Part shown: in pieces, positions 10,101 to 19,642 of the stretch
Layout of the letters: each line of letters starts with the position of its first letter
Position numbering within the stretch: position 1 is the stretch's first letter
Source of the DNA: Schizophyllum amplum
Lineage: Eukaryota > Basidiomycota > Agaricomycetes > Agaricales > Schizophyllaceae
Reading direction: 5' to 3'
Length of the DNA stretch: 31,654 bases
Assembly: GCA_007026445.1 (NCBI GenBank)
Contig: VDMD01000216.1
Location: 1-31,654, forward strand
The notes under the pieces: model-generated
What the model was told of the DNA's origin: nothing
What the model saw: the letters and a program-made list of their open reading frames with translations, nothing else
The model's database searches: none
Program-made: the position numbers and the translations under genes

Positions 10101-12034
10101 TCAGCAAAGAAATGGATCGGAGCAGAAGAGGACTTACCCGGTCGTGGGACTACTGTATATGAGCTCTTCGTCTTCGTCATCGGCCGTCCCGTCAGCCCAT
10201 CGAGCGGTTTCGTCAGCGTACTCCGCCCGTCTAGGATCCTGGTATTTCTCAACCATCTCCCTTTCAAGTCGCTCCCATTCGCTGACGTCCTTCCGTTGTC
10301 CACTGTCTGACGAGAGCATGAGCACAAACACGCTTCGCTTCCTTCGTGCGCGTCCGCGGCTCTGTACCCAGCTCGCCATGTTCGGCGGGGGGTCCCATCG
10401 CACGACACACCCGCACGCCTGGATGTCGATACCCTCCTCCGCGACAGACGTCGACACTATCACGTTCTTGATTCCAAGACGGAAGTCCGCGAGCGTCTCG
10501 TCCAGCTTTTCATCTAGTAGTACGCGCGTGATGTCAAGAAACGAGTGCCGATGAGTGCTCTCCGAGGTGCCCACGAGGTTCCCCACTGAAAACTCCCGGC
10601 TAGTGACGGGGTGTCGCCGCAAGAGCTCAGCCAGAGCAAAAACAGAGTCGCGCCGCGTAACGAATACGAGAGCGCTGAACGCCTCGTTCGCAGCCTCCGC
10701 CTCGAACTTCTCGTGCACGAGCGTGTTGACGAGCGCGTGCACTTTCTCGGTCGAGTCATCGAGGATGTCATCCGCAGCATACGAGACAGGATTGACAGCG
10801 ACGCGGTCGAGAATGCCCAGCAGGTACTTCTTCTCCTGGTTTCCCCAGCTCGAAAGACTGATGATGGAGTTGCCTAGACGCGCTGCTTTTCGAACCTCCT
10901 GCACGACGGTCCAGACGTACCAGTCAGCGGCCCATGCACCAAGATCACAGCATATGTCTTCAGCCGTGCGTTGGAACGCGGTAAGGCCCGTGTGTGTGAA
11001 CGTCTGCTTCTTGTGCAGCGCTTTGGAGAGCTTCTGGTCGGTGCGATGGTGTTCTGGCGTCCCCGGAACGAGCGTTGGAAGTCTTCTACGCATGCCTATA
11101 ACTGCCGGATCTTGCTCGATGTCCACTCCATTGACGACGAACTGCAGAGCAGCAAGATTGGTAGAGAAAGGCGCATCGTCCTCTCCCGGTGTTGAATACA
11201 GGACGTGCCTGAACGTAGGGCGGTGGACGTGGGACAAAAGTTCTTTGCGATGTATGCGCGGCGCACAGATGGTGGCGTCCAGGTTACGTTCGATGGTGCT
11301 GGAGGGAATCAGGAAAATAAACAATTACTCCAAGCCACAAGTTGGAGGCTTACCGGAACGCTTTCTCGATATTACCTCCATAAATCGGGCTCGCTGTAAG
11401 TCCTAAGACGGCTGGGCGAGCAAAGGGGACCACTTGTCCCGGTGTAATCAGCGAGTCCACGTTCATCACATTTACGGGTATCTGCGTGTAGAATTCGAGC
11501 ATGATGCGATTGTACGGGTGATTGTCCACGGCGTGATGGGCCTCGTCGAATACAAGCAGGCTTATGTCGCGGCCAAGGCTTATATATCCATGTCGCAAGG
11601 CGTCAAGCAGTACTTGGGGAGTAGACACCATGATGTTATGCTCGCGCAGGACGCGCGTCCAAAGAGCGACATCCTTCCATTGATCGGGTTCAAGTGCGCC
11701 AGAGACCAGGCCGACGGGAACGGGGAGGGCACGCTGTATGACGCTGCGTTGCTGCTCGCAGAGACCGACTGTAGGCGCGAAGAACCAGGCAATCTAGATA
11801 GTTGTTCAATGAGCTGAGACATGTTGAGGCGGCGGCCCAACATACCTTGCTATTTTGACGCTCCATTTCGTGCTTGAGGCGCAGGACGGCGATGTGCGTC
11901 TTCCCAGAGCCTGTATCGAGAGCAATGATGATGTTCCTCCGGAGACTCTGCTCGAGCATCTCTTGCTGATAGTTGCGCGTCTGAGGAAGCGATCCCGGGT
12001 CGTGACCCTCCGATGGCTTCTGTGGGTCGGCCAT
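7112..12034 (-). CDS. DCL: Dicer-like ribonuclease III, complete, 1541 aa
   Basis: Role: cuts double-stranded RNA into small RNAs for RNA silencing. Exons (minus): 12034-11846, 11793-11354, 11298-10138, 10093-8681, 8630-8530, 8479-8252 and 8205-7112; introns 44-55 nt; total 4626 nt, in frame throughout. Seen: helicase with Q-motif RNYQQEM, Walker A GSGKT (42-46), DEAH (146-149), LTASP (about 195), and motif [10 protein letters not shown] near 540; the Dicer dimerisation segment opening exon 4 (ALPHLEHFC); a weak PAZ-like block ([16 protein letters not shown]); RNase IIIa with [13 protein letters not shown] and later [12 protein letters not shown]; RNase IIIb with [12 protein letters not shown] (about 1275) and [13 protein letters not shown]; and a C-terminal dsRNA-binding segment with a basic tail. 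Both RNase III active sites keep their acidic residues. Odd: an insertion of roughly 45 residues, rich in Lys and Ser with seven Lys in a row, splits RNase IIIa. Basidiomycetes often carry several Dicers; which paralogue this is cannot be told here. Confidence 0.95.
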
Positions 12035-12430
12035 GTTTTGTAAGAGGGCTTCTGCGGCCGTGTGGCCAATGCTAGGATCCTGAGATGAGGGGGAAAGCAG
12101 AGGCGAGTGGGCGCTTAAGTGGGCGCTAAATCGGACTGTGCCTTCTCTGGATCAGTATTATAACCCGTGTGCATGACAAAATGAAGCAAAAAGGTGGGGG
12201 ACATGTCTTCGTGCTTGAACTTAGGGCTCCTCCTCGTAAGTATGAGTGTGAGCAGGGATCTGATTGTGCAACTTGCTAGTTTCGGCGAGAAACGCAGTTG
12301 CCAGTTGCACTGCGACGGAACGTGCATGCTTTCCCACGCCCTCAGACTGACTTGAGGTCCCAAAAAGGTTTCGCGGAGAAACCAGCGTCAGTCTTTGGGA
12401 AAATGGCATTTATAAGTATGAACATTGTTT
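12035..12430. other. Intergenic: Dicer promoter and F-box gene 3' end
   Basis: This gap of about 400 bases separates two minus-strand genes, so it holds the 3' UTR of the F-box gene and the promoter of Dicer. Some open frame persists on the minus strand, but I see no coding motif. A C-to-G transition zone near 12100 and an AT-rich patch TATTATAA near 12156 are the only features I notice; the latter could serve as a TATA-like element for Dicer about 120 bases upstream of its ATG. Confidence 0.35.
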
Positions 12431-14101
12431 CTACATGGACATCTTGTCCGGGATCTTGAACATCTCGACGTATTCCGAGATCACGAACGTGCGAATATCC
12501 TCATAGTCCGTCCACGACGTCGACCCCTTCCCATCCCACCTCACCGAAGTCAGGCGACGCAGTGCAGACACAACGCCCGCATCCACACCTTCACATCCGT
12601 CGATGACCACTCCAGGGATATAGCTTCCCGCGATTTTTAAGCGTCGTCGTTCAGCGCAAGCCCATACAATCATAAGAACGAGCTGCAGGACTGATTGCGG
12701 CGGTCGAGCTGTCGGCTTCGACGCGTACAGCCCAACGAGGGCGACCGAGAGATCGATGTCCACGATGCGAATGCTCTGTAGGTCTGGAAAGATCTGGATG
12801 GTGTTCCCATGTGAGTCACGTTGGATTTCGTTGTGTTTGTAGTATCCGGTGTTGATACCGATAGAGAGCATCCGGCGAATCAGGATGGCCTCGAGAAGGA
12901 GAGGGGGCGGTTGAGTGTTGATGTTCCAGCAGGTGACAGCACGAGGAAAGTACATATACCCCTGCCAGACGTCCTTGACATCGATGCCGTTCGCAACAAT
13001 GTGATAGCCTCGAGTGGCGAAGGAGGCAACATCGTAGCGGTCGAACAGACCGACGACGTATCGCATAACAGCAAGGCGACTGATGATGGAGGTTGCAGTT
13101 GATACCCGCAGCTCGAGCGACTTGCGTGGCCATCCGACGGTGCATACTCGCAGGTGGAGCTCTTCAGCTCCGTCGTCCGTCTCCATCTGTCCGATGTCCA
13201 TCTCCAGTGGCTGGTTAACCATTCGGGCACGAAGAATGCGGATACAGGTGTACAAGTGGTCGAGGTCGTGTACACGGCCCGTGATATTCCAGGTGGAGGA
13301 GAGTTTTACGGCCGACAGCAAGTCATAGAGAGCGTCCGCTTCCGACCGCGACAAGTGTTGCTTGTAGCACGATAATGTTAGGTTTGTCAGGCCACTGTGG
13401 TTCAGGAAGATTTGCGGGGGTATGGATGGTTTGCCGAGATCTTCGACAGTGAGCGACTGAAGTTGCGGCATAGTTTTGAGAATATTCGCAAGCGTCCACT
13501 TCGACTGCGTGGAAGGCGGGTCACGCAAGGCAACGGATGTAATGCTCGTGTAAAGCGCCGATCCTACGGGTAGATAGCATCCCACGAGCTCCACGGTGTG
13601 CAGAGAAGGCGCGCACGCCTGTCCGCGGTTCACAAAGACATCGGGTAGAAAGTTGTCAGCTTCATTGTGCGTCCCCCGGTCACGGAGTTCGAGCCGAAGA
13701 ACTTCCAGCAGGGGCGCCGCCTCCTGGGCGAAGTATGGCAAGAACTCACGTAATTGAGAGCCGGTTCCGGAGACAAATAGAGCCCGCATTTGGGCGACAC
13801 GGACACCGACGAGAGTGACCGCCAGATGCATGTCGGTTTTCTGGAGGTCGATGTCGAACGTGAGTGGGGCATTGGCGGCGCGACGCAGTGCTGTGAAGGT
13901 CCAGAAGGGGTTTGATAGGATGATCCCTCGGGCCCACAATTGGTGGCATCCGATCGCTGCCTGTCTCCACCGCTGGCATACCTGGGAGGGCGCAATCCAG
14001 GTAAGATCGTTGTAGAGGGCACCTGGCCCTTGGGGAACACAGCGTATGAATATCTCCCCAAGAATCTCCGGCGGCATTTCGTGGGCGGCGCTTTCAGACA
14101 T
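12431..14101 (-). CDS. F-box protein, single exon, 556 aa
   Basis: Role by family: the F-box links Skp1-cullin ubiquitin ligases to a target held by the C-terminal region. Seen: near the N-terminus MPPEILGEIFIRCVP (residues about 9-23), then a V-CQRWRQAA block and LWARGII, the usual pattern of the very large agaricomycete F-box family. The remaining ~480 residues have leucine-rich-like stretches (LQSLTVEDLGKPSIPPQIFL, LTNLTLSC) but no catalytic domain. The first true ATG is at 14101, in a CATC-ATG context. The open frame extends upstream to 14179, but only through a GTG codon, so I did not use it. No introns are needed. These families expand rapidly, so the target cannot be inferred. The divergent gene starts 252 bases away. 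Confidence 0.85.
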   Translation of the reverse strand: MSESAAHEMPPEILGEIFIRCVPQGPGALYNDLTWIAPSQVCQRWRQAAIGCHQLWARGIILSNPFWTFTALRRAANAPLTFDIDLQKTDMHLAVTLVGVRVAQMRALFVSGTGSQLREFLPYFAQEAAPLLEVLRLELRDRGTHNEADNFLPDVFVNRGQACAPSLHTVELVGCYLPVGSALYTSITSVALRDPPSTQSKWTLANILKTMPQLQSLTVEDLGKPSIPPQIFLNHSGLTNLTLSCYKQHLSRSEADALYDLLSAVKLSSTWNITGRVHDLDHLYTCIRILRARMVNQPLEMDIGQMETDDGAEELHLRVCTVGWPRKSLELRVSTATSIISRLAVMRYVVGLFDRYDVASFATRGYHIVANGIDVKDVWQGYMYFPRAVTCWNINTQPPPLLLEAILIRRMLSIGINTGYYKHNEIQRDSHGNTIQIFPDLQSIRIVDIDLSVALVGLYASKPTARPPQSVLQLVLMIVWACAERRRLKIAGSYIPGVVIDGCEGVDAGVVSALRRLTSVRWDGKGSTSWTDYEDIRTFVISEYVEMFKIPDKMSM

Positions 14102-14353
14102 GATGGAGGGCTCTTTGGCGTCGAGATCAAGAGGAGTCAAGAGTTCAGTGGCGCGGATCGACGACGACGAAGTGGTCACCGGTCAAGACCAAGAACGAGG
14201 GAAGACTTTAAAGAGGACATGGCAACAATTGGGAGTCGGACAACAATTGGGATGCGGGCCGATTTGCCGGCCGGTAGCCGCCAACACGGTCACGCGTTCT
14301 CCGCGTGTTGACCTGGTGTTGACCACTGCAATCATCGCGCCGTCGTGCCCGCG

Positions 14354-17182
14354 ATGCAGACGCCAGGGCCCAGAAATGTGCGGTGGGATGTCGACGACGC
14401 CTTCAACTCGCCTGCATCCACCGCATCAACAGAGTTCGTCTCCACATCCAGCCTCCAGTACATCAACTCCCAGCTCGTCGCCCATGGATTTACCGCTGCG
14501 CCTGGGCTTTCCCTGGACGGAGTCGCGTCGGCAGACATGGAGAAGGCGGTGAAATGCCTCTTGGCGATGCTCAGCCAGCGAGTGGTGCGTTTCAGCGCTT
14601 CGATGTCGAACGCGTTCTGAACCCATACAGGAGGACATGTCGCGCACGGAGGACCTCTCCACAAGATTACGGACTCTGAACTACGACCACGAGCGCCTCA
14701 AGTCTATGCACAACACTGCAGAAGAAAAGGTCGCAAGCGCCGAGCGAGAGATGAACGCCTACAAGTCGCGCCTCGCGTGCGTCAACAACTGCCTTGCCTT
14801 TTCATCTGATGCTCATTCTTGCCATATAGAACTGCTACGAAGGCGCTACAGGCGTCCGAGACCGCACACAAGCACACCACCGCCGAGCTCCAGCGCACGC
14901 GCACCAGTTTACAGTCCATTCGCACCTTGCACCAGAACGAGCTCAAGAAGAAAGACAAGGAAATCGATCGCATGGCCGAGAAATGGGCCAAGTTGTCCGA
15001 GGCGCAGTCTCGGCTCTCCGCCGTCTCCAGCGGCATGCGCTGCCTGAATGGTGGCCTTGCGGGCGCGGCGCAGGTAGTCGGGCCCACAACTCCTTCCTCG
15101 AAACATCCCTCGAGGAGTCCGAGCGGGCGCGCATGGAGATCATGGAGGAGAACAAGTATGTCAAGCAGCTGATGCTCAACGCCGTCAACGAGATGCAGGA
15201 TATAGTCCACCACACTGGCGAGGATGAGGTGTGCAAGCTGCGCGAGATACCGGATGATGGTGCTGACGAGCTTTCGCAGCGGATGCAGCATACCCTCATG
15301 ACCTTATTCCCCATTGCGCCTGCAACGGCTGCTCGCGACGCGATCTCGGACACGCTCACGGCCATACGAGCTATTATATCACGTCTGAGCCACCCCGAAG
15401 AGTCTTCCGACCCTACTCCTTCCTCGTCTTTATCCTCATCGGACACCAAAGTATCAGACGAACAGGTCACGCGTTTGCAGGATACCATCAAGCATCTGCA
15501 ATCACAAATTGGTACGTATCTTCGATGCGTTACAGAGTACCACTGACACCGCATCCAGACAACGCGCAAGCCGACCAGGTCTCAGACACGCCAGCACGCG
15601 TCGACACGTTTTCCAATAATCGCCGCCTCGCCAAAGGGCACACCGGCAAAGTCAGCGTCGAGTCGATTGAGCAGCCCGAGCGGGAGGAGGAGCACGACAG
15701 GCTGTACAGCATCGACAACAGGAAGAAGTTCGCAGAGGCGGCGGGCGAGGAGCGGCTGCGATGGAGGTGGGTAGCCGCTTTACTGTCAGCGCGATGAACT
15801 GAAGACTTCTACAGGGGAGAAGCTCACGCTCGCGGACGCGAAGCGCTCACAGGGCGTGCAACAGACGCTGGCCGAGCTGTCACCGACACCTGCGTCTGCG
15901 TCCGCGTCTCTTCCCGTGTCCCATGACCCTCTGGCATCCCATCTCCCCCCGTCACCCCAACTCCCTTCAGCGCTGTCTCCGCGTCTTCCTTCTGCGCACC
16001 TCCCGCCCGCGTCTCGTCACCCGGCCCGCAAGTCTCCCGCCAAGGTCTTCACCGTCGGCCGTGGCAGTCCGCGCAAGGTGTCCAGCCCACGCAAGGTTTC
16101 AAAGCCCACCAACAAAGCTCCCAAGCCTGATGGCTCGCGCAAGGCCTCTAAATCTGGGAGCACGGGCAAGGTGCCTAAGCCTGATAGCCCGCGCAAGATA
16201 TCTAGGTCAAGCGCGGGCTTATGCCGTCGGCGCAGGTCGAGCCCGCGTATGAAACGGAGGTGCTGCCGCATGCGGCGGGGGTGCTGCCACATACGATTTG
16301 CAACTCATCTCGATCAGCCGATGGAGGTCGACGACAAGCCAGCGGGGAGAAGCCCGTCGAGCGCGCGTCGCTGCTTCCCACGTTCGTCCTACCGCCACCG
16401 TCGCCACGCACCTCGTTACCCCCTCAGCCCGCATGCCGCCCATGGCATTCCCGCCACTAAACTTACCGCCGCTGCCCAGCGCACCTGCATCCACATCCGC
16501 GCCAGCGCCGCTGTCTTCTGTGGCACCGGCGCTGCCCCGCACACCCTCGCGCGGGTACCCCGTGGCCAAGCCCCACGCGTCGCGCATGATCCACGCGTAC
16601 TCTCCTGCACAACCAAGCCCGCTCAGCCGCATCCTCCTGCTCGGAAACTCGCCCGGGTCGGACGGAGGGCCTGCACCCGCGCTCGAGGCGCTGCGGGAGG
16701 AGGACGAGTGTATGGAAGAAGACGACCCTTTCCCGCCCATCGAGCCTGCGAAGCCGATGTCGCTGGCGGAGGAGCTGGGAATCACGCTGTCACCGCCCAG
16801 CCCTCCTGCGCCTGCGCCGCCAGTGCGGGACACGAAAGGCAAGGCCCGCGCGCCGCCACTGCCGCCGCCGTCCTTGGCGGGAAGCAAGCGTCCTCTGGAC
16901 AAGGAGAAGGAGAACAGCGCTGGGAGGAAGGCGGCGAAGAAGAAGAAGGACAGCGAGAAGGTCGCTGCGCCGCCGAGAGTGGGCGCCGGGTCATCCAGGG
17001 CTGTTACGCGGTCATCGAAGGCGGGCGCTGGATCATCGTCGAGGGCAGGGTTGTCGCGGGAGGCGGGGAGTAAGCCTAGTTCGCCTCCGCGGCCGCGTAT
17101 GATGAGGGCTGGGCAACCCGGTCCAAGGCGTGTTCCCGTGGACAGCGAGGATGCGCCGAAGCTGAGGCAGAAGAAAGCTTGA
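14354..17182 (+). CDS. Coiled-coil ADIP/Msd1-like protein with long basic tail (frame uncertain in places)
   Basis: Family (ADIP/SSX2IP/Msd1) members anchor microtubules at spindle poles or act at centrosomes. Seen: LQYINSQLVAHGF opening, then long coiled coil over exons 2-4 with repeated ELKKKDKEIDRMAEKW-type heptads, and a second helical block MEIMEENKYVKQLMLNAVNEMQ. The C-terminal ~350 residues are disordered, Pro/Ser/Lys-rich, with three S-P-R-K sites, a KEN motif (DKEKENSAG) and a Lys cluster. Best map: 14354-14584, 14631-14776, 14830-15073, 15115-15511, 15559-15770, 15820-16259 and 16318-17182 (844 aa). Two joins are weak. The 41-nt intron at 15074-15114 has a CGAG acceptor and removes residues that look conserved. 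The 15771-15819 intron uses poor sites, while a much better intron, 15767-15814, breaks frame. Both could instead be one-base indels. Start is the first ATG, 60 bases after an ACGCGT. Confidence 0.7.
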
Positions 17183-17478
17183 GCCTGGTATGTACAGTAT
17201 GTAGTATGTATGGATGTAACTTATGCAGTTTTTTCTTGACTCCAGTATCACATGGAAGAGAAAATGTTGACATTATCGACCTCCGGACGTGACGCGTGAC
17301 AAATGACATTGAATCCCACCCTATGCAATGTGCATGTCTTCAACTTGTTGCTGACGGTCGCGTCAACTGTGGCGACCAGAGCCCGCGAGCTGAATCACTT
17401 TCCAGCCAGTCCATCTTGCTTTCCCGAAGACTCTCGAGAAAGGTCCTCGGTACCTTGGAGGCTTTAAGAGCCTCCAGG
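17183..17478. other. Intergenic: SLX1 promoter
   Basis: Just under 300 bases between two + strand genes. TATGTACAGTATGTAGTATGTATGG at the start (17189 on, quoted in part) is AT-rich and probably the 3' end region of the ADIP-like gene. An ACGCGT lies at 17292-17297. I see no further structure. Confidence 0.35.
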
Positions 17479-19524
17479 ATGCCAGGACGCGCCCCGCGCT
17501 CAGCGCGCACGAGGGACAAGCCACCGACAAGCCGTTCTTCGTTGCATACTCATGTCTACCCGTCGTTCTATGCGTGCTACTTGCTGAAGTCGATTCAAAC
17601 GCCGACATCCAAAGCGTTCGTCTACGTGTACTACTGACTATCTGCGAAGCAGGATTGACATGGCCTTGCAGAACGTACATCGGCAGTACACCAAATCCTC
17701 CGCGACGTATCAGGTGAGCTGCCGTGATGATTCAGTGCTTGATCAGCTGAAGTAACCTTCTGTAGACAACACAATGGTGGGTTAATGTCACTCAGGCTCT
17801 TGTACATTGAAGTGTACACATACGCGTAGGCGAGTTGACGCAAGGGGCGTGGAAGACGAAGCACCGCCGACCCTGGGTCATGCAACTCATTGTTTATGGC
17901 TTTCCATCGAAATTGGTCAGTGCACGCCTCTCAATGCCGCAGCGGTTGTTAGCGGTTGTTGATGAACTCAACGAACATGCAGGCAGCACTGCAGTTTGAG
18001 TGGGCTTGGCAGCACCCGCAACTCTCGCGGCATCTGCGAGATCCCAGCGGGCAGCGCCTGGTGGCCACAGGTCACAAGAACAAAGGCATGAAGAACAATA
18101 TCCAGTGGGCTTCCTCTCTCGTATCTGTCGATAGAAAGACTGACAAGCTGATATTCGAATATAGGACACTGCTCATGATGATATCAAGCCATCCATATAG
18201 TTTATGGCCGCTTCACGTCAAGATCTTCACGGCGGAGGCCGAGAAGTGTTGGACTGCGCTGATCAAAGCTCCTGCATACCGCGCGCTGCCGCTTGGTCTG
18301 ACGACAACTGTCGAGCTTGAAGGCGTCGACGGACGCTCTGGTCAACGCGGCTCAGGCAGGACAGGCCCCATAGATGTGGCGGACAGTAAGCGCGACTCGC
18401 TTTGACGATCATAAGCTCACTCCTCCGCTTTCAGCGCAGTTCACCTCCGCATATTTGGCCAAGAACACGGCGGTGGCGGCTTTGCCCACTAAGCCTTCAT
18501 GCGGTGTCTGCGGAGAACGCATCACAGAATACTCTTCGGTGCGCCGCAAGAACATGGTGCTTTTTCAGTCGTGCTGAAACTGTCGCAGGAGCCGCTCTCA
18601 ACAACTTTATGTCCGCATAACCGTTGCACGTCCACGTCACACTTGCTATGTCTCTCCCAGGATTGGCTTGCCGCTCAGCAGGACAACACAGGCCTCTTAC
18701 CGCGGGGTGGTCAGTGTCGCAGCTGCAAATCCTACGTCTTGTATGGTGACATCATCCGCGGCTGCTATCGACGCGCAGCAGGACGGGCTATTGCCGTTGA
18801 GGACGATGAAGAGGAGCATGTCTTGGACGATGCGGATGATAGTGCCATTAGCGGGTCCGACGACGGTGAAAGTCCTGTACGGCCGGCCGCGTCAAAACGA
18901 CGAGGGAGACCACGCAAAATTGCCGAAGGCGGTAGGAGCGACGATGGCGAGCTGTTCGACTTCAATGTCAGCGGGAGCTCCGACGAAGAACATGCGTTAT
19001 CGCGTATTGTGAAGCCACGTTTAACCGGCAAAGCAACAGCAGCTCTATCAAAACGCCCTCGCGGCCGCCCGAGAAAGAACACGACTCCGGCCGCTGCTAT
19101 ATGCGGACATTCCAGCGAAGGAGAGGCGTTCGACTTCAACGTGAGCGGTAGCTCGGACGAGGATCGTGCGACTGCACCTGTCACGAAGTCGAAAGCGCCT
19201 GTAGCAAGCAAGACAGTGACGGCGCCGCTGAAGCGTCCTCGCGGACGTCCAAGGAAGGACGCCATCCCGAAGCGTTCGTTGTATATGCAAGCCGCTCTCC
19301 CCGAGGAAACCGGTGGGGAGGCATTCGACTTTGATGGAATCAGCGACTGCACGTCGGACGACGTCCCTCTCACCACAATCGCCCGTTCCCCGTTACAACA
19401 TGGTGCTTCAAGGTCTACAACCGGCAAGCAAGGCAAGGATACCATAGGAGACGCAAATATGCTCTCAGTGAAATCGCCGCCGCGGACTGCAGCACCCGCG
19501 AAGTACATCGAAATCTCCGATTAG
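17479..19524 (+). CDS. SLX1: SLX1 structure-specific endonuclease subunit with AT-hook tail
   Basis: Role: catalytic subunit of the SLX1-SLX4 nuclease, which cuts branched DNA such as Holliday junctions and flaps. Exons 17479-17615, 17672-17713, 17766-17776, 17830-17915, 17983-18104, 18165-18385, 18435-18538 and 18589-19524 give 552 aa, with phase closing exactly. Seen: the GIY-YIG nuclease FYACYLLKS .. [19 protein letters not shown] .. [15 protein letters not shown], with catalytic Arg in RRIRQHN and Glu in [10 protein letters not shown]. Then comes the C-terminal C4HC3 RING/PHD-like finger ([41 protein letters not shown]), which contacts SLX4 in relatives. The last ~240 residues are extra: three AT-hooks (GRPRK), each followed by an acidic FDF-containing module. 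Exon 3 is only 11 nt and encodes QHN plus parts of the flanking codons. The start at 17479 is the first in-frame ATG before the nuclease domain. Intron 1 has an unusual GTTCGT donor. Confidence 0.93.
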
Positions 19525-19642
19525 ATCCAACGATTAGGCGCTCTAGATAAATTTGTCTCTTCAGGAATTGCGATGCATAGATTATGCAATGGTCATCGGT
19601 GTAGGTACTTAGCCCGTGCACTAGACATCACGCAACATATGA

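Noticed and set aside
10555..11406. 283-codon + strand frame opposite Dicer
   Set aside because: It mirrors the helicase domain of Dicer; the minus strand has all helicase motifs and consistent introns.
14102..14179. Upstream extension of the F-box protein
   Set aside because: The extension relies on a GTG codon; the first ATG is at 14101 with the F-box right after it.
14292..14297. ACGCGT (MluI cell-cycle box) before the ADIP-like gene, and another at 17292 before SLX1
   Set aside because: The same hexamer occurs many times elsewhere in this GC-rich window, including inside exons, so two promoter copies are not significant.
16260..16460. Several frameshifts between different proline-rich frames in the ADIP-like tail
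   Set aside because: One 58-nt intron at 16260-16317 with a TCGATCAG acceptor joins the frames cleanly to the final stop, so no indel is needed there.
16219..16902. Long minus-strand open frame opposite the ADIP-like tail
   Set aside because: It is a Gly/Ser/Ala-rich shadow of GC-rich low-complexity sequence, with no motif; the + strand holds the KEN/Lys tail.
18765..19508. 247-codon minus-strand frame opposite SLX1
   Set aside because: Antisense image of the AT-hook repeats; its repeats are explained by the + strand modules.
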